DNA of 64,000 bases from Azohydromonas australica DSM 1124 (GCF_000430725.1 NZ_KE387206.1:225516-289515), one strand, 5' to 3'; shown: positions 19,324 to 28,689, counted from the first letter of the stretch. Notes: generated by a model not told the origin, from the sequence alone. Numbers and translations are program-made.

Positions 19324-21264
19324 ATGAGCAACCTCCCGCCCAGCCCCGTCACCACCCCCTCCAGCCACCTCGAAGCCCACGCCCTCGACGTCCTCATCGA
19401 CACCGACTCCGGCAGCCTGGCCGTGGTGGACGCGCTGACGCTGTCGCTGGCGCAGGGCCAGACCGTGGCGCTGGTGGGCGAGAGCGGCTGCGGCAAGAGC
19501 ATCACGGCGCTGGCGCTGATGCGGCTGCTGCCCGAGGCCGGGCGCATCGTCGGCGGGCAGGTGAAGCTGGACGGGCAGGACCTGCTGGCGCTGCCCGAGT
19601 CCGGCATGCGGGCGCTGCGGGGCAAGCGCATCGGGATGATCTTCCAGGAGCCCGCGACCAGCCTGGACCCGGTGATGACGGTGGGCGACCAGCTCGTCGA
19701 GGCCATCGAGCGCCACCTGCCGCTGCGCGGCAACGCGGCGCGCGAGCGGGCGCGGCAGTGGCTGCAACGCGTGGGGCTGCCGGAGCGCGCGTTCGAGAGC
19801 TACCCCTTCGCGCTCAGCGGCGGGCAGAAGCAGCGCGTGATGATCGCCATGGTGCTGGCGACCGAGCCGGACTACCTGCTGGCCGACGAGCCCACCACGG
19901 CGCTGGACGTGACCGTGCAGGCGCAGGTGATGGACCTGCTGCGCGAGCTGCAGCGCGAGCACGGCCTGGGGCTGCTGCTGATCACGCACGACCTGGCGCT
20001 GGTCTCGGGCTTTGCGCAGCAGGTGGCGCTGATGTACGCCGGGCAGCTGGTGGAGCTGGCGCCGGCCGAGGCCTTCTTCCGGGCGCCGGCGCATCCGTAT
20101 GCGCAGGCGCTGCTGCGCGCGCTGCCCGATGCACGGCGGCGCGACGAGCCGCTGGCGGCCATCGCGGGCAGCGTGCCGGGGCTGTCGGAGCGGCTGAGCG
20201 GCTGCCGCTTCAAGCTGCGCTGCCCGCACGCCAGGCCGGCGTGCAGCGGCGCGGTGCCGCTGTACCAGCCCGATGCGGGCCGGCAGGTGCGCTGCGTGTT
20301 GTACGCGCCCGGCGCGGTGCCGCCGTCGCCGCGCGAGACGGCCGAGGCGCTGGCGGCGGCTGTCCGGAAGACGCCGGACGAGGCAGTGCGGGGCAGCGCG
20401 GCCGGCACGGTGCCCGCGGGCGGAGCGTCGGCGCCGTCGCGAAGCGAGTCAGCCGCGCCGCCGCTGCTGCAGGTCCGCAACCTGTCGGTGGGCTTCCCGG
20501 TGCGCAAGGGGCTGTTCCGGCGCGTGGTGGGGCACGTGGAGGCCGTGCGCGAGCTGAGCTTCGACATGCGCGCCGGCCGCACGCTGGCGCTGGTGGGCGA
20601 GAGCGGCAGCGGCAAGACCACCACGGGCAAGGCGATCGTGCAGTTGCTGCGGCGCCAGGCGCGGGTGACGGGGCAGGCGCTGCTGGACGGGCGCGACCTG
20701 TTCGCGCTGGAGGGCAACGAGCTGCGCGCCGCGCGGGCGCAGGCGCAGATCGTGTTCCAGGACCCTTTCGGCTCGCTCAACCCGCGGCTGCGCGTGGCCG
20801 AGCTGCTGGAGGAAGGTTTACGGGCGCTGCTCCCGCAGCTGGGCTCCGAGGAGCGGACGGCGCGCGTGGAGGCGCTGGCGCGCCAGGTGGGCCTGCCCGC
20901 CGATGCGTTGCGGCGCTGGCCACACGAGTTCTCGGGCGGGCAGCGGCAGCGCATCGCGATCGCGCGCGCGCTGGCGGTGCAGCCCCGGCTGCTGGTGTGC
21001 GACGAGCCGACCTCGGCGCTGGACGTGTCGGTGCAGGCGCAGATCCTGAACCTGTTGCGCGAGCTGCAGCAGCGCCTGGGGCTGGCCTACCTGTTCATCA
21101 CGCACAACATCGGCGTGGTGGGCTACCTGGCGCACGAGGTGGCGGTGATGCAGGCCGGGCGCATCGTGGAGCTCGGCCCGGCCGAGCAGGTGCTGCAGGA
21201 CCCGCGGCACGAGTACACGAAGAGCCTGCTGGCGGCGGTGCCGCGGCTGGTGGTGCCGGCTTGA
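19324..21264 (+). CDS. Fused double ATPase of a peptide ABC transporter (YejF type)
   Basis: 646 aa with two complete ABC ATPase domains. Domain 1 (about 15-265) has Walker A GESGCGKS, Q-loop FQEPATSLDP, signature ALSGGQKQR, Walker B LLADEPTTALD and switch His ITHDLALV. Domain 2 (about 380-640) has GESGSGKT, FQDPFGSLNP, FSGGQRQR, LLVCDEPTSALD and FITHNIGVV. The oligopeptide/dipeptide C-terminal extension with CRFKLRCPHARPAC follows domain 1. One chain thus replaces the DppD and DppF pair. It energises the importer encoded by 14283-18962. Confidence 0.95.
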   Translation: MSNLPPSPVTTPSSHLEAHALDVLIDTDSGSLAVVDALTLSLAQGQTVALVGESGCGKSITALALMRLLPEAGRIVGGQVKLDGQDLLALPESGMRALRGKRIGMIFQEPATSLDPVMTVGDQLVEAIERHLPLRGNAARERARQWLQRVGLPERAFESYPFALSGGQKQRVMIAMVLATEPDYLLADEPTTALDVTVQAQVMDLLRELQREHGLGLLLITHDLALVSGFAQQVALMYAGQLVELAPAEAFFRAPAHPYAQALLRALPDARRRDEPLAAIAGSVPGLSERLSGCRFKLRCPHARPACSGAVPLYQPDAGRQVRCVLYAPGAVPPSPRETAEALAAAVRKTPDEAVRGSAAGTVPAGGASAPSRSESAAPPLLQVRNLSVGFPVRKGLFRRVVGHVEAVRELSFDMRAGRTLALVGESGSGKTTTGKAIVQLLRRQARVTGQALLDGRDLFALEGNELRAARAQAQIVFQDPFGSLNPRLRVAELLEEGLRALLPQLGSEERTARVEALARQVGLPADALRRWPHEFSGGQRQRIAIARALAVQPRLLVCDEPTSALDVSVQAQILNLLRELQQRLGLAYLFITHNIGVVGYLAHEVAVMQAGRIVELGPAEQVLQDPRHEYTKSLLAAVPRLVVPA

Positions 21265-21350
21265 CGGCTGGCTGAGGGACTGGCGCGCATGGCGGGCGGT
21301 AGCGATGCAACCCTCGTTGCGCGCGCAGCCGTGCCCCCTGAAGTGTTCGA

Positions 21351-22109
21351 TTACTTCGGCGGCATCCGGATCGCGCCGTCCAGGCGGATCGTTTCGCCGT
21401 TGAGCATGTCGTTGGTGACGATCTGGTGCACGAGCTTGGCGTAGTCGGCCGGGCGGCCCAGGCGCGCGGGGAAGGGCACGCTGGCGGCCAGCGCGTCCTG
21501 CACCTCCTGCGGCATGGCCTCCAGCATCGGCGTGCCGAAGATGCCCGGGGCGATGGTCACGCAGCGGATGCCGTGGCGCGCCAGGTCGCGCGCCAGCGGC
21601 AGCGTCATGCCCGCCACGCCGGCCTTGCTGGCGGCGTAGGCGGCCTGGCCGATCTGGCCGTCGAAGGCCGCCACGCTGGCGGTGTTGATGAGCACGCCGC
21701 GCTCGCCGGTGGGCTCCGGCTCGTTGGCGCACATGGCCTCGGCCGCCAGGCGGCACATGTTGAAGGTGCCCACCAGGTTGACGTTGATGACCTTGGAGAA
21801 GAGCCCCAGCGCGTGCGCGCCTTCCTTGCCCACCACGCGCGCCGCCGGCGCGATGCCGGCGCAGTTGACCAGGCCCACCAGCTTGCCCAGCGACACGGCC
21901 TGCTGCACCACGGCGCGGGCGTCGGCTTCCTGGCTGACGTCGCACTTCACGAAGCTGGCGCCCAGCTCCGCGGCCAGCGCCGCGCCCTTGTCGAGCTGCA
22001 GGTCCGCCAGCACGACCTTGGCGCCCTCGCGCGCGAGCATGCGCGCCGTGCCTTCGCCCAGGCCCGAGGCCGCGCCGGTGACGATGAAAACCTTGCCTGC
22101 GATGTCCAT
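21351..22109 (-). CDS. SDR dehydrogenase, 3-hydroxyacyl-CoA dehydrogenase (HSD10-like)
   Basis: 252 aa. A classical short-chain dehydrogenase: the NAD-binding VTGAASGLGEGTAR glycine motif near residue 10, Asp after the second strand (VLADLQ), NCAGIAP, catalytic Ser in NTASVAAFDGQIGQ, and the YAASK pair. IAPGIFGTPMLEAMPQEVQ and FPARLGRPADYAKLV strongly match type-2 3-hydroxyacyl-CoA dehydrogenases that act on short and branched acyl-CoAs in fatty acid or isoleucine breakdown. It lies downstream of adk on the same strand but beyond a terminator, so it is likely transcribed separately. Confidence 0.88.
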   Translation of the reverse strand: MDIAGKVFIVTGAASGLGEGTARMLAREGAKVVLADLQLDKGAALAAELGASFVKCDVSQEADARAVVQQAVSLGKLVGLVNCAGIAPAARVVGKEGAHALGLFSKVINVNLVGTFNMCRLAAEAMCANEPEPTGERGVLINTASVAAFDGQIGQAAYAASKAGVAGMTLPLARDLARHGIRCVTIAPGIFGTPMLEAMPQEVQDALAASVPFPARLGRPADYAKLVHQIVTNDMLNGETIRLDGAIRMPPK

Positions 22110-22217
22110 GTCCGTCTCCTTGTGTGATTTCAGGGTTCGCTTGCCAGTGACGTATGCCGTCCGTCCCCGGGGACCGGAGGATGAACGGCGCCTGCCGCGG
22201 GATGGCAGGCAGGCGTG

Positions 22218-22242
22218 AAAAAGCCGCCCGGGGGCGGCTTTT
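22218..22242 (-). terminator. Terminator of adk
   Basis: AAAAAGCCGCCC at 22218-22229 pairs with GGGCGGCTTTT at 22232-22242 with a very short loop. On the minus strand the GC-rich stem is followed by TTTTT, 19 bases after the adk stop. It could also act weakly on the plus strand. Confidence 0.8.
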
Positions 22243-22260
22243 CTACAACGCTTGCGAGCC

Positions 22261-22917
22261 TCAGGCGCCGAGGGCTTGCAGGGCGCGGCCGGTGATCTCG
22301 TCCACCGAGCCCTGGCCGCTGATCTTGGCGTAGCGCGGGGCCTGCGCGTCGCCGGTGGCAGACCAGCTGGCGTAGTAGTCGACCAGCGGACGGGTCTGGC
22401 TCTGGTAGACCTCCAGGCGCTTGCGCACGGTCTCTTCCTTGTCGTCGTCGCGCTGGATCAGCGCTTCGCCGGTCTCGTCGTCCACGCCTTCGGCCTTGGG
22501 CGGGTTGAACTTGACGTGGTAGGTGCGGCCCGAGGCCACGTGCACGCGGCGGCCGGCCATGCGCTCGATGATGGCCTCATCGGGCACGTCGATCTCCAGC
22601 ACCACGTCCAGCTTCACGCCGGCGTCGCGCATGGCTTGCGCCTGGGGAATGGTGCGGGGGAAGCCGTCGAACAGGAAGCCGTTGGCGCAGTCGGACTGGG
22701 CAAGGCGGTCCTTGACCAGGCCGATGATGATCTCGTCGCTGACCAGACCGCCAGCGTCCATCACCTTCTTGGCTTCCAGGCCCAGCGGGGTACCGGCCTT
22801 CACGGCAGCGCGCAGCATGTCGCCCGTGGAGATCTGCGGAATACCGAATTTCTTGCAGATGAAGGCCGCTTGCGTGCCTTTGCCGGCGCCCGGTGCGCCC
22901 AGAAGAATCAGTCTCAT
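22261..22917 (-). CDS. adk: Adenylate kinase
   Basis: 218 aa from ATG 22917 with AGGAAG just upstream; the in-frame N-terminal extension is non-homologous and was rejected. It interconverts ATP+AMP and 2 ADP. The P-loop is LLGAPGAGKGTQAAFI, the AMP site ISTGDMLRAAVKAGT, FLFDGFPRTIPQA follows, then the LID with GRRVHVASGRTYHVKFNPP and DDKEETVRKRLEVYQSQT. The long-LID form lacks the zinc cysteines, as in most Gram-negatives. Confidence 0.98.
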   Translation of the reverse strand: MRLILLGAPGAGKGTQAAFICKKFGIPQISTGDMLRAAVKAGTPLGLEAKKVMDAGGLVSDEIIIGLVKDRLAQSDCANGFLFDGFPRTIPQAQAMRDAGVKLDVVLEIDVPDEAIIERMAGRRVHVASGRTYHVKFNPPKAEGVDDETGEALIQRDDDKEETVRKRLEVYQSQTRPLVDYYASWSATGDAQAPRYAKISGQGSVDEITGRALQALGA

Positions 22918-23190
22918 GGCTTCCTTGCTTGAATTGCTTGAATGTTTGAGGGCCCCTTTGGGAAAGGCGCCTGTTCCCGGCCAGGGCGGCCGTGTTGTCT
23001 CGATCGAGAATAACACGCAGGTCTTTTCGCCAAGCTGACGCCGCGCAAGCGAAAAGACCTGTTGGGGCCTGGATTTCGCGTGACGCCCGTCACGCGATCG
23101 GCTCACCGGCAAAGGGGTCGTCAGGGGTTCGTCAGCATGGGCGGGCTCAAGCGCTGAGCCCGTGGCGCGCCCGCGATGGGCGCACTGCGC

Positions 23191-23961
23191 TCAACCGCCG
23201 GCCAGCAGCGCGCGCACGCGCTCCAGGTCTTCGGGCGTGTCCACGCCGGGGCCGGGGGCGCGCCGCGTCACGTGCACGGCGATGCGCTCGCCATGCCACA
23301 GCACGCGCAGCTGCTCCAGCGATTCGATGCGCTCCAGCGGCGAGGTTTCCAGCATCGGGAAGCGGCGCAGGAAGCCGGCACGGTAGGCGTAGAGGCCGAT
23401 GTGGCGCAGCGGCGCCGGGCTCGGCAGCGCGGTGGGCGGCACGGCGTCGCGCCAGAAAGGCACGCTGGCGCGGGTGAAGTACAGCGCGCGACCCGCGGCG
23501 TCGAGCACCACCTTCACCACGTTGGGATTGCGGAAGTCGGCTTCGCTCTCGATGGCGTGGGCGGCGGTGCCCATCACGCAGTCGTCGCGCACGCGCAGCA
23601 GCTTGGCGCAGCCGTCGATGAGCGCGGGGTCGATCAGCGGCTCGTCGCCTTGCACGTTGACCACGATGTCCTCGCCGTCCAGGCCCAGCAGCGTGCAGGC
23701 CTGGGCCAGGCGGTCGCTGCCGTTGGCGTGGTCCTTGGCGGTGAGCACGGCCTCGACGTTGTTGCGCGCGCAGGCCAGCAGGATGCGGTCGTCGTCGGCC
23801 GCAACCACCACGCGGCGCGCGCCGGAGAGCGCGGCGCGCTGCGCCACGCGCACCACCATCGGCAGCCCGGCGATGTCGGCCAGCGGCTTGTTGGGCAGCC
23901 GCGTGGAGGACATCCGCGCCGGGATCAGGACGGTGAAGTCCTCGTCGCGCACGACGCTCAT
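23191..23961 (-). CDS. kdsB: 3-deoxy-manno-octulosonate cytidylyltransferase
   Basis: 256 aa. It makes CMP-Kdo for the inner core of lipopolysaccharide. The nucleotidyltransferase signature LIPARMSSTRLPNKPL is at the N-terminus, followed by AADDDRI, KDHANGSDRLAQ, VNVQGDEPLIDP and HIGLYAYRAGFL, all typical of KdsB. The start ATG overlaps the stop of the Trm112-like gene by 4 nt. Its place beside lpxK fits a lipid A/Kdo role. Confidence 0.97.
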   Translation of the reverse strand: MSVVRDEDFTVLIPARMSSTRLPNKPLADIAGLPMVVRVAQRAALSGARRVVVAADDDRILLACARNNVEAVLTAKDHANGSDRLAQACTLLGLDGEDIVVNVQGDEPLIDPALIDGCAKLLRVRDDCVMGTAAHAIESEADFRNPNVVKVVLDAAGRALYFTRASVPFWRDAVPPTALPSPAPLRHIGLYAYRAGFLRRFPMLETSPLERIESLEQLRVLWHGERIAVHVTRRAPGPGVDTPEDLERVRALLAGG

Positions 23962-24185
23962 ACGGCCGCGGCGTCGTCGGGGGTAGGCGCCATCGGGGCC
24001 GGCACGTCCAGCGCGCGGGCCTCGGTTTCGAGCATCACGGGCAGGCCGTCGCGGATGGGGAAGGCCAGCCGGTCGGCCGGGCAGACCAGCTCGCGCGGCT
24101 GCAGCTGCGTGTCGCGCTGCAGCTCCAGCGGGCCTTTGCACACCGGGCATACCAGCAGTTCGATCAATCGGTGGTCAAGGCTCAT
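23958..24185 (-). CDS. Trm112 family protein (YcaR-like)
   Basis: 75 aa zinc-ribbon-like protein. LLVCPVCKGPLELQ has the first CxxC, and LVCPADRLAFPIRDGLPVML the second half. In this bacterial family the second metal pair is often incomplete, as here. Its function in bacteria is unclear; some relatives activate methyltransferases. It sits in a tight overlapping row lpxK-Trm112-kdsB, seen widely in proteobacteria. The C-terminal ~20 residues are proline/alanine-rich and probably disordered. Confidence 0.9.
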   Translation of the reverse strand: MSLDHRLIELLVCPVCKGPLELQRDTQLQPRELVCPADRLAFPIRDGLPVMLETEARALDVPAPMAPTPDDAAAV

Positions 24186-25233
24186 GGGGTACGGAAGGTG
24201 ATGCGGGAAGCAGCCGGGCCAGCTCGGCCACGAAGCCGTCGGGGAGGGCGAAGTCTAGCGCCACGACCCACACGCGCGACCCGGGGCAGCGCGCCGCGTC
24301 GAGCTTGATGGCGTCCTTCTCGGTCAGCACCACGTCGGGCGTGCCCGGCGGCCAGGGCAGCGTGGCGTAGTCGTGATGGTCGGGCACGGGGCAGGGCGTG
24401 AGGCTCAGCCCCTGAGCCTGCAGCATGTCGAAGAAGCGCTGCGGCGCGCCGATGCCGGCCGCGGCCACCACCGCCCGCCCGCGCAGGGCGTGCAGCGCTT
24501 GCAGGCTCGGCGGCTCACCGGCCCACCAGCCGGCCAGCTCCACCGCGCCGGCCAGGCGGCGCTGCGCGCACCAGCCCGGCAGCGGCGTGCTGGGCGCCGC
24601 AGCGTTGTAGAGCACCAGGCTGCGCGGCGGCACGGCCTCGGGCAGCCGCTGGCGCAGCGGTCCGGCGGGAAGGGGCAGGCCGTTGCCGGCGCCACGATCG
24701 TCGAACACGATCACCTGCGCGTTGCGCGCCAGGCGCCAGTGCTGCAGCCCGTCGTCGGCCAGCAGCAGGTTCACTTCGGGATGCGCCGCGCGCAGCGTGC
24801 GGGCGGCGGCCAGCCGGTCGCGGCCCACCACCACCGGCGCGCCGCTGCGCAGGTGGATCAGCAGCGGCTCGTCGCCCACCTCGCGCGCGGCGCTGTCGCG
24901 GCGCACGGCCGCCACGGCGGCGCCGTCGCGGCCATGGCCGCGCGAGATCACGCCTGGCGTCCAGCCCCCCTTGCGCAGCGCGTGCACCAGCGCGATGACG
25001 GTGGGCGTCTTGCCCGCGCCGCCGACGATGAGGTTGCCCACCACCACCACCGGCAGACCGGTGCCTTCAGGCGCGGTGGCGCGGCGCCGGCGCTCGGCCA
25101 GCGTCTCGTACAGGGCGGAAAGGGGTTGCAGCAGCCGCACGCCGGCCGTGGGCGATGCTTGCCACCACTGGCGCTGCAGCCAGTCGCCCGCGCGCGCCAG
25201 GACGCCGCTGGGCTTGGCCTCAGTGCTGCGCAC
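24175..25233 (-). CDS. lpxK: Tetraacyldisaccharide 4'-kinase
   Basis: 352 aa from GTG 25233, overlapping exbD by 14 nt and the Trm112-like gene by 11 nt. LpxK phosphorylates the 4'-position of the tetra-acylated disaccharide to give lipid IVA at the inner membrane. An N-terminal hydrophobic helix precedes the P-loop VGNLIVGGAGKTPTVIAL. SRGHGRDG, DEPLLIHLRSGAPVVVGRDR, LLADDGLQHWRL and a late VLTEKDAIKL are family blocks. Confidence 0.96.
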   Translation of the reverse strand: MRSTEAKPSGVLARAGDWLQRQWWQASPTAGVRLLQPLSALYETLAERRRRATAPEGTGLPVVVVGNLIVGGAGKTPTVIALVHALRKGGWTPGVISRGHGRDGAAVAAVRRDSAAREVGDEPLLIHLRSGAPVVVGRDRLAAARTLRAAHPEVNLLLADDGLQHWRLARNAQVIVFDDRGAGNGLPLPAGPLRQRLPEAVPPRSLVLYNAAAPSTPLPGWCAQRRLAGAVELAGWWAGEPPSLQALHALRGRAVVAAAGIGAPQRFFDMLQAQGLSLTPCPVPDHHDYATLPWPPGTPDVVLTEKDAIKLDAARCPGSRVWVVALDFALPDGFVAELARLLPASPSVPHEP

Positions 25234-25639
25234 CGGCCTGCGTGGCGAAGGTGAGCCTGGAGAGCCCGCTGCGCCGCGCGGCGTCCAGCACGTTGACCAC
25301 CGACTGGTGCGCGGCCGTAGCGTCGGCGCTGATGATCACCATAGGCTGGTTCAGGCCCTGCGCGGCGGTGCGCAGCTCGGCGGCCAGCACTTCCACGCTG
25401 CGGCCCTCGACGGGACGCTGGTTGATGGCGTAACGGCCGTCGTGGGCCACGGCCACGATGATCTCCTGCGGGCGCTGCGGCAGCGGCTGCGTGCCGGCCA
25501 CGGGCAGCGTCACGTCCAGCGCCGTGAAGCGGCTGTAGGTGGTGGACAGCATCAGGAAGATCAGCACCACCAGCAGCACGTCGATGAACGGGATGAGGTT
25601 GATCTCCGGTTCCTCGGGCCGCGGCTTGCGGAAGTTCAT
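25220..25639 (-). CDS. exbD: ExbD/TolR biopolymer transport protein
   Basis: 139 aa. One N-terminal membrane helix (INLIPFIDVLLVVLIFLML) carries the conserved Asp that senses the proton gradient. It is followed by a periplasmic domain ending TRLT-like (LSRLTFATQ). With ExbB it forms the motor that energises outer-membrane transporters through TonB, or, if TolR-like, outer-membrane integrity. Placement exbB-exbD-lpxK is common in Burkholderiales. Confidence 0.92.
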   Translation of the reverse strand: MNFRKPRPEEPEINLIPFIDVLLVVLIFLMLSTTYSRFTALDVTLPVAGTQPLPQRPQEIIVAVAHDGRYAINQRPVEGRSVEVLAAELRTAAQGLNQPMVIISADATAAHQSVVNVLDAARRSGLSRLTFATQAGAQH

Positions 25640-25674
25640 CGCGCGTTCTCCGGCGGCTTCAATCAGTTCACGGC

Positions 25675-26304
25675 TCAGGCCGCGCGCGCGGCGTGGCGCA
25701 CCAGCAGCGGCAGCAGCCGCTCGGCCGCCTGCTCCAGCGCCATCGCGTAGTCCTCCACGCGGCGGCGGAAGTGGCGGTAGAACAGCAGCGCGGGGATCGC
25801 GATGGCCAGGCCGAAGGCGGTGTTGTAGAGCGCCACCGAGATGCCGTGCGCGATCTGCTCCGGGTTGCTGCCGCCGCCGGGCGTCTGGCTGCCGAAGAGC
25901 TCGATCATGCCCACCACGGTGCCGAACAGCCCCAGCAGCGGCGCGGCCGAGGCGATGCTGCCCAGCGCGCTGAGGTAGCGCTCCAGCTCGTGCACCGCCG
26001 CGCGCCCCGCGCTCTCGAAGGCCTGGCGCAGGCCGCCCTCGTCGGCGTGCGGCTGCTGCATCGCGCTGTTCAGCCCCGCGGCCAGCACCTCGCCCAGCAC
26101 CGAGTGCTCCTGTAGCTTCTGCACCACGTCAGGCCCGGGCAGACCGCCGCGCGTGAGCTGCAGCACCTCGTCCAGCAGCTTGGGCGGCACGATGCGCGCG
26201 GTGCGCAGGCTCATGAGCCTCTCGATGATCAGCGCCATGGCCAGCACCGAGCACAGCAGCAGCGGCCAGATGGGCCAGCCGGCGGCTTGTATGATCGAAA
26301 ACAA
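25675..26304 (-). CDS. exbB: MotA/TolQ/ExbB proton channel family protein
   Basis: Three membrane segments and the conserved MotA/ExbB region are visible: LFSIIQAAGWPIWPLLLCS at the start, then LSALGSIASAAPLLGLFGTVVGMIELF and ALYNTAFGLAIAIPALLFYRHF. I chose the TTG at 26304 (209 aa) because it begins exactly at the family N-terminus and has GGGGA about five bases before it. ATG 26358 or GTG 26364 would add about 20 non-conserved residues without a ribosome site. It forms the stator with ExbD. Confidence 0.85.
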   Translation of the reverse strand: MFSIIQAAGWPIWPLLLCSVLAMALIIERLMSLRTARIVPPKLLDEVLQLTRGGLPGPDVVQKLQEHSVLGEVLAAGLNSAMQQPHADEGGLRQAFESAGRAAVHELERYLSALGSIASAAPLLGLFGTVVGMIELFGSQTPGGGSNPEQIAHGISVALYNTAFGLAIAIPALLFYRHFRRRVEDYAMALEQAAERLLPLLVRHAARAA

Positions 26305-26579
26305 GGGCGTCCCCGGGTCATTGCGTTCGACAAAGACAGGCCCGGGACTGCTGCTCATGTGCACATGGACTGGGCCGCCCGGACGGACCGGCGATTATGC
26401 CGAAGGCCTCCCGCGGGCCCGCCGGCACTGGGGCCGGGTACTGAATCTGTCCACCGTTGCTGTGCACAAGTTTGTGGGCAGCGCCGGGACAGCGCACCGA
26501 AGTGCCTGTCAGCCCGGGCCGCGGCTTGCGCTGCGGCATTTTTCAGCACCGACTTCTGAAACTCATCTTGGAGAACCGC

Positions 26580-27935
26580 ATGGCCGAGCCGAGCACGATG
26601 GCGCGCCAGGTGTGGGGCGTGGGAGCGCTGCTGCTGGCCATGGGCGACGCGCTGGCGGCGCGCTTCGGCGCGTGCAGCGTGCGCGGCGAGCTCTCGGGCT
26701 TCACGCGCGCGGCCAGCGGGCACTGCTACTTCACGCTCAAGGACGCGGACGGGCAGGCCGCCGCGCTGCGCTGCGCGATGTTCCGCCGCGCCGCCTCGCT
26801 GGTGGACTTCAACCCGCGCGATGGCCAGCAGGTGGAGCTGCGCGGGCGCATCGCGCTGTACGAGCCGCGCGGCGAGCTGCAGTTCGTGGTCGAGTCCATG
26901 CAGCTCGTGGGCACGGGCTCGCTGTACGAGCAGTTCCTGCGGCTCAAGGAGCGGCTGCAGGCGCAGGGCCTGTTCGACGCCGAGCGCAAGCGCGCGCTGC
27001 CGCGCTTTCCGGCGCGCGTGGGCGTGGTCACCTCGCTGGCCGCCGCGGCGCTGCGCGACGTGCTCACCACGCTGGCGCGGCGCGCGCCGCAGGTGGAAGT
27101 CGTCATCTATCCCAGCCCGGTGCAGGGCGCCGAGGCGCCGGCGGCGCTGGTGGCCGCGCTGCAGCTGGCCAACCAGCGCCGCGAGGTGGACGTGCTGATC
27201 CTGTGCCGCGGCGGCGGCTCGCTGGAGGACCTGTGGGCCTTCAACGACGAGCGCGTGGTGTTTGCCGTGGCCGAGAGCGGGATTCCGCTGGTGTGCGGCG
27301 TGGGCCACGAGACCGACGTGAGCCTGGCCGACTTCGCGGCCGACCTGCGCGCGCCCACGCCCACCGCCGCGGCCGAGCTGGTGGCGCCGTCGCAGGCCGA
27401 GGCGCTGGAGCAGCTGTCCACGCTGGCACGGCGCATGCGCCGCCAGGTGCAGCGCCAGCTCGAACGCCAGGCGCAGGACCTGGACCAGCGCGCGCTGCAG
27501 CTCGCGCGCCCCGGCGCCGTGCTGGCGCGCCATGCGCAGCAGCTCGATCGGCTGGAGGAGCGCGCGCGTCACGCGCTGCGGCATGCGTTGTTGCGGGCGG
27601 CCGAGGCACCGCAGCGCCTGGCCGCGCGGCTGGAGCGCGCACAGGGCGTGCAGCGCGAGCGCGCCGCCGTGCGGCTGCAGGCCTTGGCCGCACGGCTGCT
27701 GCGCGCACAGCAGACGCAGCATCAGCGCACGTCGCTCACGCTGCAGGGCATGGAGCAGCGCCTGGCCGCCCTGGACCCGCACCGGGTGCTGTCGCGCGGC
27801 TATGCCTGGGTGACGAACGAGGCCGGGCAGCCCATCGTCTCGGCGCGGGCTTTGCAGCCGGGCCAGCAGGTGCAGGCGGTGTGGAGCGACGGCCGGGCGC
27901 TGGCGCAGGTGCTGAAGGTGCAGCCGGAGGACTGA
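26580..27935 (+). CDS. xseA: Exodeoxyribonuclease VII large subunit
   Basis: 451 aa from ATG 26580, with TTGGAG six bases ahead. The N-terminal OB-fold contains VRGELSGFTRAASGHCYFTLKD. The catalytic domain has RVGVVTSLAAAALRDVL, ILCRGGGSLEDLWAFNDE and VGHETDVSLADFAADLRAPTPTAAAE. A long coiled-coil region rich in Arg, Gln and Ala follows (about 270-380), then the C-terminal LDPHRVLSRGYAW segment. XseA with XseB degrades single-stranded DNA. No xseB is adjacent, which is normal. Confidence 0.96.
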   Translation: MAEPSTMARQVWGVGALLLAMGDALAARFGACSVRGELSGFTRAASGHCYFTLKDADGQAAALRCAMFRRAASLVDFNPRDGQQVELRGRIALYEPRGELQFVVESMQLVGTGSLYEQFLRLKERLQAQGLFDAERKRALPRFPARVGVVTSLAAAALRDVLTTLARRAPQVEVVIYPSPVQGAEAPAALVAALQLANQRREVDVLILCRGGGSLEDLWAFNDERVVFAVAESGIPLVCGVGHETDVSLADFAADLRAPTPTAAAELVAPSQAEALEQLSTLARRMRRQVQRQLERQAQDLDQRALQLARPGAVLARHAQQLDRLEERARHALRHALLRAAEAPQRLAARLERAQGVQRERAAVRLQALAARLLRAQQTQHQRTSLTLQGMEQRLAALDPHRVLSRGYAWVTNEAGQPIVSARALQPGQQVQAVWSDGRALAQVLKVQPED

Positions 27936-27991
27936 AACCCGGCGTTGCGCGCAAGGCCCTTGCACCGCCGACGCGCCGCTCCGTGCACTCC

Positions 27992-27997
27992 TACAAT
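27992..27997 (+). promoter_or_regulatory. -10 element of sodB
   Basis: TACAAT sits 60 bases before the sodB ATG, giving a leader of about 50 nt with AGGAGA at 28047-28052. No good -35 is seen at normal spacing. Confidence 0.5.
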
Positions 27998-28056
27998 CGC
28001 CGTGGCTTTGTCCGCTGCACGTCCTTTGACGTGCATCAATGAACCCAGGAGAAAAG

Positions 28057-28641
28057 ATGGAACACGTTCTGCCCCCGCTGCCCTACGGCTACGACGACCT
28101 CGCCCCGCACTACAGCCGCGAGACCCTGGAGTACCACCACGACAAGCACCACAACGCCTACGTGGTGAACCTCAACAACCTCCAGAAGGGCACCGAGTTC
28201 GAGAACATGTCCCTGGAAGACATCATCAAGAAGTCTTCCGGCGGCATCTACAACAACGCGGCCCAGATCTGGAACCACACCTTCTTCTGGAGCTGCATGA
28301 AGCCCAACGGCGGCGGTGAGCCCAAGGGCGCGCTGGCCCAGGCCATCAACGCCAAGTTCGGCTCCTACGCCGCCTTCCGCGAAGCCTTCGTCAAGAGCGC
28401 CGTGGGCAACTTCGGCTCGGGCTGGACCTGGCTGGTCAAGAAGGCCGACGGCAGCGTAGACATCGTCAACATGGGCGCCGCCGGCACGCCGCTGACCACC
28501 GGCGACAAGCCGCTGTTCACGGTGGACGTGTGGGAACACGCCTACTACATCGACTACCGCAACCTGCGTCCGAAGTTCGTCGAGACCTTCCTCGACAAGC
28601 TGGCGAACTGGGACTTCGCGGAAAGCAACTTCGCTGCCTGA
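28057..28641 (+). CDS. sodB: Superoxide dismutase, iron type
   Basis: 194 aa from ATG 28057, directly after AGGAGA; an upstream in-frame ATG at 28039 lacks a site. It converts superoxide to oxygen and hydrogen peroxide. Metal ligands are His in EYHHDKHHNAYV, His in NNAAQIWNHTFFW, Asp and His in DVWEHAYYIDYRN. The FGSGWTWLV and the aromatic pattern around WNHTFFW fit Fe-SOD; a cambialistic enzyme cannot be excluded. Confidence 0.97.
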   Translation: MEHVLPPLPYGYDDLAPHYSRETLEYHHDKHHNAYVVNLNNLQKGTEFENMSLEDIIKKSSGGIYNNAAQIWNHTFFWSCMKPNGGGEPKGALAQAINAKFGSYAAFREAFVKSAVGNFGSGWTWLVKKADGSVDIVNMGAAGTPLTTGDKPLFTVDVWEHAYYIDYRNLRPKFVETFLDKLANWDFAESNFAA

Positions 28642-28689
28642 GGCCCTTGAGGCCCGCGGCGCCCGGCGCGGCGCCGCTTGAGCGATGTC

